Assembly: GCA_011754535.1 (NCBI GenBank)
Contig: JAAQVN010000001.1
Span: 248,001-312,000, forward strand
DNA from: Enterobacter asburiae
GTDB taxonomy: Bacteria; Pseudomonadota; Gammaproteobacteria; Enterobacterales; Enterobacteriaceae
Length of the DNA stretch: 64,000 nt
Direction: 5' to 3'
The notes under the pieces were generated by a model. That model ran no database searches. It saw only the letters and a list, made by a program, of their open reading frames with translations, and was not told where the DNA came from. This document shows, piece by piece, positions 42,442 to 53,877 of the stretch; the stretch's first letter is position 1, and each line of letters starts with the position of its first letter. Both the position numbers and the translations under genes were made by a program.

Positions 42442-42467
42442 AGGCACCTTCGGGTGCCTTTTTTATT
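42442..42467 (+). terminator. metA terminator
   Basis: AGGCACC TTCG GGTGCCT followed by TTTTTATT, about 45 bases after the metA stop. Confidence 0.92.
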
Positions 42468-42540
42468 TCCGAAATATCACTCACCGTTCGATCCAACTTT
42501 AATCCCAATGAAATCAATAAATTAATTGCGATAAACAATT

Positions 42541-42584
42541 AAAATGGAAATTGTTTTTGATTTTAGAAAAAATATAGATAGTCT
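42541..42584 (+). promoter_or_regulatory. aceBAK promoter with IclR operator
   Basis: TTGATT (42557-42562), a 16-base spacer and TAGTCT (42579-42584) form the promoter. The overlapping AAAATGGAAATTGTTTTTGA matches the E. coli IclR site as remembered, so IclR bound here should occlude the -35. The rest of the 270-base gap after metA is A+T-rich with no other sign I can name. Confidence 0.75.
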
Positions 42585-42667
42585 TAATTCTGCTGAGCGA
42601 AAACTACCCAACGATCTTTCGTTCGCATCGGGGGCGTGATTTTGGATCTTTGATGAGGAGCAGATTA

Positions 42668-44269
42668 ATGACTCAACAGGCAACGACGGTCGATGAACTG
42701 GCCTTTACCCAGCCGTATGGCGAGCAAGAACAGCAAGTGTTGACGGCGGAAGCGGTAGAATTTCTGACTGAACTGGTGACCCGCTTTACGCCACAGCGTA
42801 ATAAGCTGCTGGCGGCACGCATTCATCAGCAGCAGGAAATTGACGATGGCAAGTTGCCTGGCTTCATTTCGGAAACCGCTTCCATTCGCCGCGGTGAGTG
42901 GAAAATCCGCGGCATCCCTGAAGATTTACAGGATCGTCGCGTTGAGATCACCGGTCCGGTAGAGCGCAAAATGGTGATCAACGCCATGAACGCCAACGTT
43001 AAAGTCTTTATGGCCGATTTTGAAGACTCGCTGGCACCAGACTGGAACAAAGTTATCGACGGGCAGATCAACCTGCGCGACGCCGTGAACGGCACCATCA
43101 GCTATACCAACGAAGCCGGGAAAATCTACCAGCTCAAACCGAACCCGGCGGTGCTGATCTGTCGCGTACGCGGTCTGCACCTGCCTGAAAAACATGTCAC
43201 ATGGCGTGGGGAAGCCATTCCGGGCAGCCTGTTTGATTTCGCACTCTATTTCTTCCACAACTACAAGAACCTGCTGGCAAAAGGTAGCGGTCCCTATTTC
43301 TACCTGCCAAAAACGCAGGCCTGGCAGGAAGCGGCCTGGTGGAGTGAAGTATTCAGCTACGCGGAAGATCGTTTCAACCTGCCGCGCGGCACCATCAAGG
43401 CCACGCTGCTGATTGAAACGCTGCCAGCCGTGTTCCAGATGAATGAAATTCTGCACGCCCTGCGCGACCACATTGTCGGCCTGAACTGTGGACGCTGGGA
43501 CTATATCTTCAGCTACATCAAAACTCTCAAAAATTATCCCGATCGCGTGCTGCCGGATCGTCAGGTTGTGACCATGGATAAACCGTTCCTGAGCGCCTAC
43601 TCGCGTCTGCTGATCAAAACCTGCCATAAGCGCGGCGCCTTTGCGATGGGCGGCATGGCGGCTTTTATCCCGAGCAAAGACGCGGAGCGCAATAATCAGG
43701 TGCTCAACAAGGTGAAAGCCGATAAAGAGCTTGAAGCCCGTAACGGTCACGACGGCACGTGGATTGCACATCCGGGTCTGGCCGATACGGCGATGGAGGT
43801 CTTCAACCGCGTGCTCGGCGATAACAAAAACCAGCTGTTTGTCACGCGCGAAGAAGATGCCCCAACGGCTGAAGAACAGCTGCTGGCTCCGTGTGCGGGC
43901 GAGCGGACGGAAGAGGGCATGCGTGCCAATATCCGCGTCGCGGTCCAGTACATCGAGGCGTGGATCTCCGGAAACGGCTGCGTGCCTATCTACGGCCTGA
44001 TGGAAGATGCCGCCACGGCGGAAATCTCTCGTACCTCCATCTGGCAGTGGATCCACCATCAAAAAACGCTCAGCAACGGCAAGCCGGTGACAAAAGCGCT
44101 GTTCCGCCAGATGCTGGCCGAAGAGATGCGGGTGATCCAGGACGAGCTGGGTGAACACCGCTTCAGCAGCGGACGTTTTGATGACGCCGCGCGCCTGATG
44201 GAGCAAATCACCACATCAGATGACTTAATCGACTTCCTGACCCTGCCGGGCTACCGCTTCCTGGCGTAA
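42668..44269 (+). CDS. aceB: Malate synthase A
   Basis: A 533-residue enzyme condensing glyoxylate and acetyl-CoA to malate, second step of the glyoxylate shunt. [14 protein letters not shown] and [16 protein letters not shown] are conserved active-site blocks, and the C-terminus ends [10 protein letters not shown]. The ATG at 42668 follows GAGGAGC and gives the E. coli length; an ATG six codons upstream is less likely. First gene of aceBAK. Confidence 0.97.
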   Translation: MTQQATTVDELAFTQPYGEQEQQVLTAEAVEFLTELVTRFTPQRNKLLAARIHQQQEIDDGKLPGFISETASIRRGEWKIRGIPEDLQDRRVEITGPVERKMVINAMNANVKVFMADFEDSLAPDWNKVIDGQINLRDAVNGTISYTNEAGKIYQLKPNPAVLICRVRGLHLPEKHVTWRGEAIPGSLFDFALYFFHNYKNLLAKGSGPYFYLPKTQAWQEAAWWSEVFSYAEDRFNLPRGTIKATLLIETLPAVFQMNEILHALRDHIVGLNCGRWDYIFSYIKTLKNYPDRVLPDRQVVTMDKPFLSAYSRLLIKTCHKRGAFAMGGMAAFIPSKDAERNNQVLNKVKADKELEARNGHDGTWIAHPGLADTAMEVFNRVLGDNKNQLFVTREEDAPTAEEQLLAPCAGERTEEGMRANIRVAVQYIEAWISGNGCVPIYGLMEDAATAEISRTSIWQWIHHQKTLSNGKPVTKALFRQMLAEEMRVIQDELGEHRFSSGRFDDAARLMEQITTSDDLIDFLTLPGYRFLA

Positions 44270-44300
44270 CTCACCACATAACAATATGGAGCATCTGCAC

Positions 44301-45605
44301 ATGAAAACCCGTACCCAACAAATCGAAGAGTTAAAGAAAGAGTGGACACAACCTCGCTGGGAAGGCATCCGCCGTCCTTACAGCGCGGAGGAAGTGGTGA
44401 AATTACGCGGCTCGGTCAACCCGGAATGCACGCTGGCACAGAACGGTGCGGCGAAAATGTGGAAGCTGCTGCACGGCGGCTCTAAAAAAGGCTACATCAA
44501 TAGCCTCGGCGCGCTGACCGGCGGTCAGGCGCTGCAGCAGGCGAAGGCCGGTATTGAAGCTATCTACCTCTCCGGCTGGCAGGTCGCGGCGGACGCCAAC
44601 CTGGCCTCCAGCATGTACCCGGATCAGTCGCTCTATCCGGCAAACTCCGTGCCGTCGGTGGTGGATCGGATCAACAATACCTTCCGTCGTGCGGATCAGA
44701 TCCAGTGGGCCGCCGGTATCGAACCTGGCGATCCACGCTTTACTGACTACTTCCTGCCGATCGTCGCGGATGCGGAAGCGGGCTTCGGCGGTGTGCTGAA
44801 CGCCTTCGAGCTGATGAAATCGATGATTGAGGCCGGTGCAGCGGCCGTTCACTTCGAAGACCAACTGGCGTCAGTGAAAAAATGCGGACACATGGGCGGT
44901 AAGGTGCTCGTTCCGACTCAGGAAGCGATTCAGAAGCTGGTTGCCGCGCGTCTGGCTGCTGACGTGCTCGGCGTGCCGACGCTGGTGATTGCCCGTACCG
45001 ATGCGGACGCGGCGGACCTGATCACCTCTGACTGCGACCCGTACGACAACGAATTCATTACCGGCGAGCGCACCAGCGAAGGCTTCTACCGCACCCATGC
45101 CGGCATTGAACAGGCGATCAGCCGCGGCCTGGCGTACGCCCCCTATGCGGACCTGGTCTGGTGTGAAACCTCTACGCCGGATCTGGCGCTGGCAAAACGC
45201 TTTGCCGACGCCATTCACGCGAAGTTCCCGGGAAAACTGCTGGCCTACAACTGCTCGCCGTCCTTCAACTGGCAGAAAAAGCTGGATGACAAAACCATCG
45301 CCAGCTTCCAGCAGCAGCTGTCCGACATGGGCTACAAATACCAGTTCATCACCCTGGCAGGCATCCACAGCATGTGGTTCAACATGTTCGACCTGGCGCA
45401 TGCCTATGCGCAGGGCGAGGGCATGAAGCACTACGTTGAGAAGGTGCAGCAGCCGGAGTTTGCCGCGGGTAAAGACGGCTACACCTTCGTGTCTCACCAG
45501 CAGGAGGTGGGCACCGGCTACTTTGATAATGTGACCACGATTATTCAGGGCGGCACCTCCTCCGTCACCGCCTTAACGGGTTCAACGGAAGAAGCACAGT
45601 TCTAA
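44301..45605 (+). CDS. aceA: Isocitrate lyase
   Basis: A 434-residue enzyme cleaving isocitrate to glyoxylate and succinate. The catalytic cysteine is in the signature KKCGHMGGK, and the metal-binding [10 protein letters not shown] and substrate-site NCSPSFNW segments are present. The start at 44301 follows TATGGAGC and gives the E. coli length. It lies 31 bases after aceB. A REP-like palindrome separates it from aceK, which should keep AceK levels low. Confidence 0.98.
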   Translation: MKTRTQQIEELKKEWTQPRWEGIRRPYSAEEVVKLRGSVNPECTLAQNGAAKMWKLLHGGSKKGYINSLGALTGGQALQQAKAGIEAIYLSGWQVAADANLASSMYPDQSLYPANSVPSVVDRINNTFRRADQIQWAAGIEPGDPRFTDYFLPIVADAEAGFGGVLNAFELMKSMIEAGAAAVHFEDQLASVKKCGHMGGKVLVPTQEAIQKLVAARLAADVLGVPTLVIARTDADAADLITSDCDPYDNEFITGERTSEGFYRTHAGIEQAISRGLAYAPYADLVWCETSTPDLALAKRFADAIHAKFPGKLLAYNCSPSFNWQKKLDDKTIASFQQQLSDMGYKYQFITLAGIHSMWFNMFDLAHAYAQGEGMKHYVEKVQQPEFAAGKDGYTFVSHQQEVGTGYFDNVTTIIQGGTSSVTALTGSTEEAQF

Positions 45606-45611
45606 TCTTTT

Positions 45612-45648
45612 CCCCCTCTCCCCTCCGGGGAGAGGGTTGGGTAAGGGG
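45612..45648 (+). repeat. REP-like palindrome between aceA and aceK
   Basis: CCCTCTCCCC TCC GGGGAGAGGG with tail TTGGGTAAGGGG. The tail's AGGGGA immediately precedes aceK and may serve as its ribosome binding site. Same family as at 204-282. Confidence 0.85.
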
Positions 45649-45653
45649 AATAT

Positions 45654-47405
45654 ATGTCGCGTGGCCTGGAATTACTGATTGCCCAAACTATTTTGCAGGG
45701 CTTCGATGCCCAGTATGGTCGTTTTCTTGAAGTGACATCCGGCGCGCAGCAGCGCTTCGAACATGCAGACTGGCATGCGGTTCAGCAGGCCATGAAGCAG
45801 CGTATCCATCTCTACGACCACCACGTGGGTCTGGTGGTGGAGCAGCTGCGCTGTATTACCGACGGTAAAAGCCCGGACGCGGAATTTTTACTGCGCGTGA
45901 AAGAGCATTACACCCATCTGTTACCCGACTACCCTCGCTTCGAGATTGCGGAGAGCTTTTTCAACTCCGTCTATTGCCGGTTATTTGACCACCGCTCGTT
46001 ATCTCCTGAGCGGTTATTTATTTTTAGCTCCCAGCCGGAGCGACGCTTTCGTTCCATTCCGCGTCCGCTGGCGAAAGACTTCTTTCCCGATCGCGGATGG
46101 GAAAAGCTCCTGCACCGCGTATTAACCGATTTGCCGCTGCGCCTGCCCTGGGAGAATAAAGCCCGGGATATCGGCTATATCCACGCGCATCTCAATGAAA
46201 CCTTCGGCGAGGCGGCGCTTAGCCGTAGCCATTTGCAGGTTGCCAACGAGCTTTTCTACCGTAATAAAGCCGCCTGGCTGGTGGGCAAATTGGTTACGCC
46301 GACGGCCATCGTGCCGTTTCTGTTACCGATCCACCGTACCGACAACGGGGAACTGTTTGTCGATACCTGCCTGACTACCAGCGCCGAGGCCAGCATCGTG
46401 TTTGGCTTCGCCCGCTCCTATTTCATGGTATACGCCCCGCTGCCTGCCGCCCTTGTGGAGTGGCTGCGCGAGATCCTGCCCGGTAAAACCACCGCCGAGC
46501 TGTATATGGCGATTGGCTGCCAGAAGCACGCCAAAACGGAAAGCTACCGGGAATACTTGCGCTACGTCACCACGGCCGATGAGCAGTTTATCGAAGCGCC
46601 CGGCATTCGCGGTATGGTGATGCTGGTCTTCACGCTTCCGGGTTTTGACCGGGTCTTTAAGGTGATAAAAGACAGATTCGCGCCGCAGAAAGAGATGAGC
46701 GCCGCGCACGTCCGCGCCTGCTATCAGCTGGTTAAAGAGCACGACCGCGTCGGGCGCATGGCGGATACTCAGGAGTTCGAAAACTTTGTGCTGGATAAAC
46801 AGCAGATCGACCCGGCGCTGATGACGCTTTTGATGCAGGAAGCGCCCGCGAAAATTACCGATCTGGGTGACAAAATTGTGATAAGCCATCTCTACATTGA
46901 GCGCCGCATGGTGCCGCTAAATATCTGGCTTGAGCAGTCCGACGGTCAGGCGCTGCGGGATGCCATTGAAGAATACGGCAACGCGATTCGCCAGCTGGCC
47001 GCCGCCAATATTTTCCCGGGAGACATGCTGTTTAAAAACTTCGGCGTCACCCGGCACGGGCGGGTAGTGTTCTACGATTACGACGAAATTTGCTACATGA
47101 CCGAAGTGAACTTCCGCGATATCCCAGCACCACGTTACCCGGAGGATGAGCTCTCCAGCGAGCCGTGGTACAGCGTTTCACCGGGAGATGTGTTTCCTGA
47201 AGAGTTTCGCCACTGGCTGTGTGCCGACCCGCGCATCGGCCCGCTATTTGAAGAGATGCATGAGGATCTGTTCCGCGCCAGCTACTGGCGCGGGCTGCAA
47301 ACGCGGATCAAAAATGGGCACGTGGAAGATGTGTATGCCTACCGCCGCAAGCAGCGGTTTTGCATCCGGTTTTCTCCCTCTCCCTGTGGGAGAGGACTGG
47401 GGTGA
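45654..47405 (+). CDS. aceK: Isocitrate dehydrogenase kinase/phosphatase
   Basis: A 583-residue bifunctional enzyme that phosphorylates isocitrate dehydrogenase to divert flux into the glyoxylate shunt and reverses this. The ATP-loop [10 protein letters not shown] and kinase-like [20 protein letters not shown] segment are present. The body ends as in E. coli at AYRRKQRF, but the last residues ([10 protein letters not shown]) are translated from a REP-like repeat, whose TGA is the stop. The tail thus replaces the native end. The protein is five residues longer than in E. coli. Confidence 0.95.
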   Translation: MSRGLELLIAQTILQGFDAQYGRFLEVTSGAQQRFEHADWHAVQQAMKQRIHLYDHHVGLVVEQLRCITDGKSPDAEFLLRVKEHYTHLLPDYPRFEIAESFFNSVYCRLFDHRSLSPERLFIFSSQPERRFRSIPRPLAKDFFPDRGWEKLLHRVLTDLPLRLPWENKARDIGYIHAHLNETFGEAALSRSHLQVANELFYRNKAAWLVGKLVTPTAIVPFLLPIHRTDNGELFVDTCLTTSAEASIVFGFARSYFMVYAPLPAALVEWLREILPGKTTAELYMAIGCQKHAKTESYREYLRYVTTADEQFIEAPGIRGMVMLVFTLPGFDRVFKVIKDRFAPQKEMSAAHVRACYQLVKEHDRVGRMADTQEFENFVLDKQQIDPALMTLLMQEAPAKITDLGDKIVISHLYIERRMVPLNIWLEQSDGQALRDAIEEYGNAIRQLAAANIFPGDMLFKNFGVTRHGRVVFYDYDEICYMTEVNFRDIPAPRYPEDELSSEPWYSVSPGDVFPEEFRHWLCADPRIGPLFEEMHEDLFRASYWRGLQTRIKNGHVEDVYAYRRKQRFCIRFSPSPCGRGLG

Positions 47406-47409
47406 GGGC
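47376..47409 (+). repeat. REP-like palindrome overlapping the aceK 3' end
   Basis: CCCTCTCCC TGT GGGAGAGGA with tail CTGGGGTGAGGGC. The first 30 bases are coding for AceK's C-terminus, and the TGA of GGGGTGAGG is its stop. The rest fills the gap to convergent iclR. Confidence 0.88.
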
Positions 47410-47427
47410 ATCAGGCCGCACTCAATC

Positions 47428-48255
47428 TTAACGAATCCCACCGTACGCCAGCGTCACCTCTTTTGCCGCCTTAATCACCAGCGCACCCAACTCGGTCACG
47501 CGGTCGTCGGTCATACGTGAGATGGGGCCAGAGATGGAGATCGCGGCGAACGGCTCGCGATGCTCGTCAAAAATGCAGGACGCCAGGCAGCGCAGGCCCA
47601 GGGCATGTTCTTCATCATCAAACGAATAGCCGCGCTTGCGGGTTAACGCCAGATCTTCTTTCAGATGCACCGGCGACACCAGCGTGGCGTGGGTGTAGGC
47701 GTGCAGACCTTTGCGGTGCAGCAGCCCCGTCACCTGCTCTTCGCTCAGCTGCGAGAGAAACGCTTTCCCTGCGCCGGAGGCGTGCATCGGCAGTTTGCCG
47801 CCAATCGGTGCGGACATACGCATCAGCTGCGTACACTGCACCTGATCGATGATAATCGCCTGATGGTCGCTCTGGTCCAGCACCGCCAGGTTCACCGTCT
47901 CGCCGGACTCCTCCATCAGCTTGCGCAGAATCGGATGCACAATCGCCAGCAGGTTGCGGCTCTGCAGGAAGCTGCTGCCCACGATAAACGCGTGTGCGCC
48001 CACCGCCCAGTGCCCCAGCTCGCCTACCTGGCGGACAAAGCCCAACTGCTGCATAGTGGTCAGCAGGCGGTGCGTGGTGGAGTTCGGCAGGCCAGCCTGC
48101 TGGGCCAGCTCCGTCAGTGCTACGCTGCCGTGCGACTCGGCTATCCATTCCAGCAGCTTCAAACCGCGCGTGAGCGACTGAACCTGTCCGCCAGGTTGTG
48201 CGGCAGTGGTGGCGGCAGGTTTTCTGCCGCGTTTAGCGGGAACGGTCGCGACCAT
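47428..48255 (-). CDS. iclR: Acetate operon repressor IclR
   Basis: A 275-residue repressor of aceBAK. The N-terminal basic segment PAKRGRKPA is followed by a winged helix-turn-helix (SVALTELAQQAGLPNSTTHR) and a C-terminal effector domain (LPMHASGAGKAFL) that binds glyoxylate or pyruvate in E. coli. The ATG at 48255 gives near-E. coli length; an upstream ATG would add 11 residues. Convergent with aceK; an IclR-type palindrome upstream suggests autoregulation. Confidence 0.97.
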   Translation of the reverse strand: MVATVPAKRGRKPAATTAAQPGGQVQSLTRGLKLLEWIAESHGSVALTELAQQAGLPNSTTHRLLTTMQQLGFVRQVGELGHWAVGAHAFIVGSSFLQSRNLLAIVHPILRKLMEESGETVNLAVLDQSDHQAIIIDQVQCTQLMRMSAPIGGKLPMHASGAGKAFLSQLSEEQVTGLLHRKGLHAYTHATLVSPVHLKEDLALTRKRGYSFDDEEHALGLRCLASCIFDEHREPFAAISISGPISRMTDDRVTELGALVIKAAKEVTLAYGGIR

Positions 48256-48278
48256 GACGATCTCCTTTTTCTGTATCG

Positions 48279-48293
48279 TGGAAATCATTTTCG
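48279..48293 (-). promoter_or_regulatory. IclR-type operator upstream of iclR
   Basis: TGGAAATCATTTTCG at 48279-48293 resembles the palindromic IclR consensus TGGAAATNATTTCCA and lies about 25 bases upstream of the iclR start, consistent with autorepression. Confidence 0.65.
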
Positions 48294-48448
48294 TTTTATT
48301 TGGTGGATTTGCAACCGCTTTCCTGACTGATCGGAGGAGTGATGGTGAACATGTCTCATGTTACCGCAGTGTGACTTTTCCACCCTGCGAGATTGTGCCA
48401 GTATGGAACGCAGCCTTTTGGCCTAGTTGAGCGTTGTCGGGAGCAAGT

Positions 48449-51400
48449 GTGAGCAGCAAAGTAGAGCAACTGCGTGCGCAGTTAAATGAACGAATTCTGG
48501 TGCTGGACGGCGGCATGGGCACCATGATCCAGGGCTATCGTCTGAGTGAAGACGATTTCCGCGGCGAGCGCTTTGCCGACTGGCCCTGCGACCTCAAAGG
48601 GAACAACGACCTGCTGGTGCTCAGCAAGCCGTCCGTGATTAAGGATATCCACAACGCCTACTTCGAAGCGGGTGCGGATATCGTTGAAACCAACACCTTT
48701 AACTCGACAACCATCGCCATGGCGGATTACCAGATGGAATCCCTGTCGGCGGAGATCAACTTTGAAGCCGCGAAGCTAGCGCGCGCCTGCGCCGACGAGT
48801 GGACGGCCCGCACGCCGGATAAGCCGCGCTACGTTGCCGGGGTGCTGGGCCCGACGAACCGCACCGCGTCGATTTCACCGGACGTCAATGACCCGGCGTT
48901 TCGTAATATCACCTTTGACCAGTTGGTTGCCGCCTACCGAGAATCGACCAAAGCGCTGGTGGAAGGTGGTTCCGACCTGATCCTGATTGAAACCGTATTC
49001 GACACCCTCAACGCCAAGGCCGCGATTTACGCGGTGAAAGAGGAGTTCGAGGCGCTGGGCGTTGACCTGCCGATCATGATTTCCGGCACCATCACCGACG
49101 CCTCCGGCCGTACCCTGTCCGGCCAGACAACCGAAGCGTTTTATAACTCCCTGCGTCACGCCGAAGCGCTCTCCTTCGGCCTGAACTGCGCGCTGGGGCC
49201 GGACGAACTGCGCCAGTACGTGCAGGAGCTTTCGCGCATCGCGGAATGCTACGTCACCGCCCACCCGAACGCTGGTCTTCCGAATGCATTCGGTGAATAC
49301 GATCTGGATGCCGACACTATGGCGGCGCAAATCCGCGAGTGGGCCGAGTCTGGCTTCCTGAATATCGTCGGCGGCTGCTGCGGCACCACGCCGGAGCACA
49401 TCGCCGCCATGAGCCATGCGGTAGCGGGTCTTCCGCCGCGCAAGCTGCCCGAGCTTCCGGTTGCCTGTCGCCTGTCCGGCCTTGAGCCGTTGACCATCGG
49501 CGACGACAGCCTGTTTGTGAACGTGGGTGAACGTACTAACGTCACCGGGTCTGCAAAGTTCAAGCGTCTGATCAAAGAAGAGAAGTACAGCGAGGCGCTG
49601 GACGTTGCCCGCCAGCAGGTGGAAAGCGGCGCACAGATTATCGATATCAACATGGACGAGGGGATGCTCGACGCCGAAGCGGCGATGGTGCGTTTCCTCA
49701 ACCTGATCGCCGGTGAGCCGGACATCGCCCGCGTGCCGATCATGATCGACTCCTCCAAGTGGGAAGTCATCGAAAAAGGGCTGAAGTGCATTCAGGGTAA
49801 AGGCATCGTCAACTCTATCTCGATGAAAGAAGGCGTTGATATCTTTATCCACCACGCGAAGATGGTCCGCCGCTACGGTGCCGCCGTGGTAGTGATGGCC
49901 TTCGACGAAGTGGGCCAGGCGGATACCCGCGAGCGCAAAATCGAGATTTGCCGCCGCGCGTACAAGATTTTGACCGAAGAGGTGGGCTTCCCGCCGGAAG
50001 ACATCATCTTTGACCCGAACATCTTCGCCGTCGCGACCGGGATTGAAGAGCACAATAACTACGCCCAGGACTTTATCGGGGCGTGTGAAGATATTAAACG
50101 CGAGCTGCCGCATGCGCTGATCTCCGGCGGCGTGTCGAACGTGTCGTTCTCCTTCCGCGGCAACGATCCGGTGCGAGAAGCGATCCACGCCGTGTTCCTC
50201 TATTACGCCATCCGCAACGGGATGGACATGGGGATCGTCAACGCCGGACAGCTGGCGATTTATGACGACCTCCCTGCCGAGCTGCGCGACGCCGTCGAGG
50301 ACGTGATCCTTAACCGCCGCGACGACGCGACCGAGCGGTTGCTGGATTTGGCCGAAAAATACCGTGGCAGCAAGTCGGATGACGCAGCCAACGTTCAGCA
50401 GGCCGAATGGCGCTCCTGGGACGTGAAAAAGCGTCTGGAATACTCGCTGGTGAAAGGGATTACCGAGTTCATTGAGCAGGATACCGAGGAAGCGCGTCAG
50501 CAGGCAGCCCGTCCGATTGAAGTGATTGAAGGCCCGCTGATGGACGGCATGAACGTGGTCGGCGATCTGTTCGGCGAGGGCAAAATGTTCCTGCCGCAGG
50601 TGGTGAAATCCGCCCGCGTCATGAAGCAGGCCGTCGCCTATCTGGAACCGTTTATCGAAGCCAGCAAAGAGAAAGGCTCCAGCAACGGTAAAATGGTTAT
50701 CGCCACCGTGAAGGGCGACGTGCACGACATCGGCAAAAATATCGTCGGCGTGGTGCTGCAGTGTAATAACTACGAAATTATCGACCTTGGCGTGATGGTC
50801 CCGGCGGATAAAATTCTCAAGACCGCGCGCGAAGTGAACGCCGACCTGATTGGTCTCTCCGGGCTGATCACCCCGTCGCTGGACGAGATGGTCAACGTGG
50901 CTAAGGAGATGGAGCGTCAGGGCTTCACCATTCCGTTATTGATTGGCGGGGCGACCACCTCGAAAGCGCACACGGCGGTGAAAATCGAGCAGAACTACAG
51001 CGGCCCGACGGTCTACGTGCAGAACGCCTCGCGCACGGTGGGCGTGGTCTCCGCGCTGCTCTCCGACGCCCAGCGCGACGACTTTGTGGCGCGCACCCGC
51101 AAAGAGTACGAAACCGTCCGCATCCAGCACGGACGTAAGAAACCGCGCACCCCGCCTGTTTCACTTCAGGCGGCGCGCGATAACGATCTGGCCTTTGACT
51201 GGTCCAGCTATACGCCACCGGTCGCGCACCGTCTGGGTGTGCAGGACGTGACGGCCAGCATCGAAACGCTGCGTAACTACATCGACTGGACGCCGTTCTT
51301 TATGACCTGGTCGTTGGCGGGCAAATATCCGCGCATCCTGGAAGATGAGGTGGTAGGCGAGGAGGCGAAGCGCCTGTTTAAAGATGCCAACGACATGCTC

Positions 51401-52132
51401 GACACGCTGAGCGCAGAGAAAACCCTCAACCCGCGCGGCGTGGTGGGCCTGTTCCCGGCGAACCGCGTGGGCGATGACGTGGAAATCTACCGCGATGAAA
51501 CCCGCACCCACGTGCTGGCGGTCAGCCGCCATCTGCGCCAGCAAACCGAAAAAGTGGGCTTTGCCAACTACTGCCTGGCCGATTTCGTCGCGCCGAAGCT
51601 GAGCGGGAAAGCCGACTATATCGGTGCGTTTGCGGTAACCGGCGGGCTGGAAGAAGACGCTCTGGCGGACGCGTTCGAAGCGCAGCACGATGATTACAAT
51701 AAAATCATGGTGAAAGCGATTGCCGATCGCCTGGCGGAAGCGTTCGCCGAGTACCTCCACGAGCGCGTGCGCAAGGTGCACTGGGGCTATGCGGCGAATG
51801 AGAACCTCAGCAACGAGGAGCTGATCCGCGAAAACTACCAGGGCATTCGCCCTGCGCCGGGCTATCCGGCCTGCCCGGAGCACACCGAAAAAGGCACCAT
51901 CTGGAAACTGCTGGACGTAGAAGCCCATACCGGCATGAAGCTCACCGAGTCGTTCGCCATGTGGCCGGGCGCGTCCGTGTCCGGCTGGTACTTTAGCCAT
52001 CCGGACAGCAAGTACTTCGCCGTGGCGCAACTGCAGCGGGATCAGATCGAAGATTACGCCCTGCGCAAAGGCATGAGCGTGTCAGACGTCGAGCGCTGGC
52101 TGGCGCCGAATCTGGGCTACGACGCGGACTAA
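48449..52132 (+). CDS. metH: Cobalamin-dependent methionine synthase
   Basis: A 1227-residue modular enzyme that transfers the methyl group from methyltetrahydrofolate to homocysteine. Domains in order: homocysteine-binding with zinc cysteines in GLNCALGP and GGCCGTTP; folate-binding; cobalamin-binding with axial histidine in [10 protein letters not shown]-terminal SAM reactivation domain with [15 protein letters not shown]. The GTG at 48449, after GGGAGC, gives exactly the E. coli length. Divergent from iclR, with the shared 193-base gap holding its promoter. Confidence 0.98.
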   Translation: MSSKVEQLRAQLNERILVLDGGMGTMIQGYRLSEDDFRGERFADWPCDLKGNNDLLVLSKPSVIKDIHNAYFEAGADIVETNTFNSTTIAMADYQMESLSAEINFEAAKLARACADEWTARTPDKPRYVAGVLGPTNRTASISPDVNDPAFRNITFDQLVAAYRESTKALVEGGSDLILIETVFDTLNAKAAIYAVKEEFEALGVDLPIMISGTITDASGRTLSGQTTEAFYNSLRHAEALSFGLNCALGPDELRQYVQELSRIAECYVTAHPNAGLPNAFGEYDLDADTMAAQIREWAESGFLNIVGGCCGTTPEHIAAMSHAVAGLPPRKLPELPVACRLSGLEPLTIGDDSLFVNVGERTNVTGSAKFKRLIKEEKYSEALDVARQQVESGAQIIDINMDEGMLDAEAAMVRFLNLIAGEPDIARVPIMIDSSKWEVIEKGLKCIQGKGIVNSISMKEGVDIFIHHAKMVRRYGAAVVVMAFDEVGQADTRERKIEICRRAYKILTEEVGFPPEDIIFDPNIFAVATGIEEHNNYAQDFIGACEDIKRELPHALISGGVSNVSFSFRGNDPVREAIHAVFLYYAIRNGMDMGIVNAGQLAIYDDLPAELRDAVEDVILNRRDDATERLLDLAEKYRGSKSDDAANVQQAEWRSWDVKKRLEYSLVKGITEFIEQDTEEARQQAARPIEVIEGPLMDGMNVVGDLFGEGKMFLPQVVKSARVMKQAVAYLEPFIEASKEKGSSNGKMVIATVKGDVHDIGKNIVGVVLQCNNYEIIDLGVMVPADKILKTAREVNADLIGLSGLITPSLDEMVNVAKEMERQGFTIPLLIGGATTSKAHTAVKIEQNYSGPTVYVQNASRTVGVVSALLSDAQRDDFVARTRKEYETVRIQHGRKKPRTPPVSLQAARDNDLAFDWSSYTPPVAHRLGVQDVTASIETLRNYIDWTPFFMTWSLAGKYPRILEDEVVGEEAKRLFKDANDMLDTLSAEKTLNPRGVVGLFPANRVGDDVEIYRDETRTHVLAVSRHLRQQTEKVGFANYCLADFVAPKLSGKADYIGAFAVTGGLEEDALADAFEAQHDDYNKIMVKAIADRLAEAFAEYLHERVRKVHWGYAANENLSNEELIRENYQGIRPAPGYPACPEHTEKGTIWKLLDVEAHTGMKLTESFAMWPGASVSGWYFSHPDSKYFAVAQLQRDQIEDYALRKGMSVSDVERWLAPNLGYDAD

Positions 52133-52153
52133 CGTCACTTTTCCTTACAACAA

Positions 52154-52178
52154 ACAGGGCACCTCAACGGTGCCCTGT
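52154..52178 (+). terminator. metH terminator
   Basis: ACAGGGCACC TCAAC GGTGCCCTGT followed by CTCTTTCTT, about 20 bases after the stop. The T-run is interrupted, so it may be moderate in strength. Confidence 0.75.
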
Positions 52179-52245
52179 CTCTTTCTTACGTTTAAACCCT
52201 TATACTTAATCATAAAATCTATAACGATAAGGAGAACCCACTTCC

Positions 52246-53877
52246 GTGCTGACGTTGTTACATTTGCTTTCGGCAGTCGCACTGCTCGTATGGGGCACCC
52301 ATATTGTCCGCACCGGCGTGATGCGCGTGTTTGGCGCGCGCTTACGTACCGTTCTCAGCGGCAGCGTTGAGAAGAAGCCGCTCGCCTTCTGCGCGGGTAT
52401 CGGCGTGACGGCGCTGGTGCAAAGCAGCAATGCCACCACTATGCTCGTCACCTCGTTCGTGGCGCAGGATCTGGTCGCGCTCGCCCCGGCGCTGGTGATC
52501 GTGCTGGGCGCTGACGTCGGCACCGCGCTGATGGCGCGTATCCTGACCTTTGACCTCTCGTGGCTGTCGCCGCTGCTGATTTTTATTGGCGTCATTTTCT
52601 TCCTTGGCCGCAAGCAGACGCGTGCCGGGCAGCTCGGACGCGTCGGCATTGGCCTCGGCCTCATCCTGCTGGCGCTGGAGCTGATCGTGCAGGCGGTGAC
52701 GCCTATCACCCAGGCGAACGGCGTGCAGGTGATCTTCGCCTCGCTGACAGGTGACATCATGCTGGATGCGCTGATCGGGGCAGTGTTTGCCATCATCAGC
52801 TACTCCAGCCTGGCAGCCGTGCTGCTGACGGCCACGCTCACCGCAGCAGGCGCGATCTCCTTCCCGGTAGCGCTGTGTCTGGTGATAGGCGCTAACCTCG
52901 GCTCTGGCCTGCTGGCAATGCTCAACAACAGCGCCGCCAATGCCGCTGCACGTCGCGTGGCGCTCGGGAGCCTGCTGTTTAAGCTGGTGGGCAGCCTGAT
53001 GATTCTGCCGTTTGTACACCCGCTGGCGAACCTGATGGACAACCTCCCCCTGCCGAAAGCGGAGCTGGTGATCTACTTCCACGTGTTCTATAACCTGGTG
53101 CGCTGTCTGGCGATGGTGCCGTTTGCCGCGCCGATGGCCCGCTTCTGCGAGCGGCTTATCAGCGACGAACCGGAGCTGGACGCGCGCCTTAAGCCGAAGC
53201 ATCTGGATACTTCCGTGCTGGATACCCCCGCGCTGGCTATCGCTAACGCCGCCCGCGAAACGCTGCGCATGGGCGATGCAATGGAAACCATGCTTGAAGG
53301 GCTGCAGAAGGTGATGCACGGCGAGCCGCGCGAGGAAAAAGAGCTGCGCAGGCTGGCGGACGACATCAACGTGCTGTATACCGCCATCAAGCTCTATCTG
53401 GCGCGTATCCCGCAGGACGAGCTGGCGGAGGAGGAATCCCGCCGGTGGGCGGAAATCATCGAGATGTCGCTCAACCTCGAGCAGGCCTCGGATATCGTCG
53501 AACGTATGGGCAGCGAAATCGCCGATAAATCGCTGGCCGCGCGTCGGGCGTTCTCCGTTGAAGGGCTGAAGGAGCTGGAAGCGCTCCACGAACAACTGGT
53601 GAGCAACCTCAAGCTGGCGATGTCGGTCTTCTTCTCCAGCGACGTACCGAGCGCTCGCCGCCTGCGCCGCAACAAGCATCGTTTCCGCATCCTCAACCGC
53701 CGCTATTCGCACGCCCACGTTGAGCGTCTGCACCAGCAGAACGTGCAGAGTATCGAAACCAGTTCGCTGCATCTGGGGCTGCTCGGGGATATGAAGCGTC
53801 TCAACTCGTTGTTCTGCGCGGTGGCGTACAGCGTGATGGAGCAGCCGGATGAAGACGACGAGCGGGATGAGTATTAA
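52246..53877 (+). CDS. yjbB: Na/Pi cotransporter family protein YjbB
   Basis: A 543-residue inner-membrane protein that exports phosphate in E. coli when overproduced. The N-terminal half has two Na/Pi-cotransporter repeats, the first with VQSSNATTML and the second with YSSLAAVLLTATLTAAG, and multiple membrane helices to about residue 300. The C-terminal cytosolic part (about 330-530) is PhoU-like and helical. Starts at GTG. Its last bases overlap the convergent antitoxin gene by 4. Confidence 0.95.
   Translation: MLTLLHLLSAVALLVWGTHIVRTGVMRVFGARLRTVLSGSVEKKPLAFCAGIGVTALVQSSNATTMLVTSFVAQDLVALAPALVIVLGADVGTALMARILTFDLSWLSPLLIFIGVIFFLGRKQTRAGQLGRVGIGLGLILLALELIVQAVTPITQANGVQVIFASLTGDIMLDALIGAVFAIISYSSLAAVLLTATLTAAGAISFPVALCLVIGANLGSGLLAMLNNSAANAAARRVALGSLLFKLVGSLMILPFVHPLANLMDNLPLPKAELVIYFHVFYNLVRCLAMVPFAAPMARFCERLISDEPELDARLKPKHLDTSVLDTPALAIANAARETLRMGDAMETMLEGLQKVMHGEPREEKELRRLADDINVLYTAIKLYLARIPQDELAEEESRRWAEIIEMSLNLEQASDIVERMGSEIADKSLAARRAFSVEGLKELEALHEQLVSNLKLAMSVFFSSDVPSARRLRRNKHRFRILNRRYSHAHVERLHQQNVQSIETSSLHLGLLGDMKRLNSLFCAVAYSVMEQPDEDDERDEY

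Noticed and set aside
48340..48375. MetR binding site upstream of metH
   Set aside because: TGAACATGTCTCATGTT is weakly similar to the MetR consensus and in a plausible place, but the match is too loose to list as a feature.
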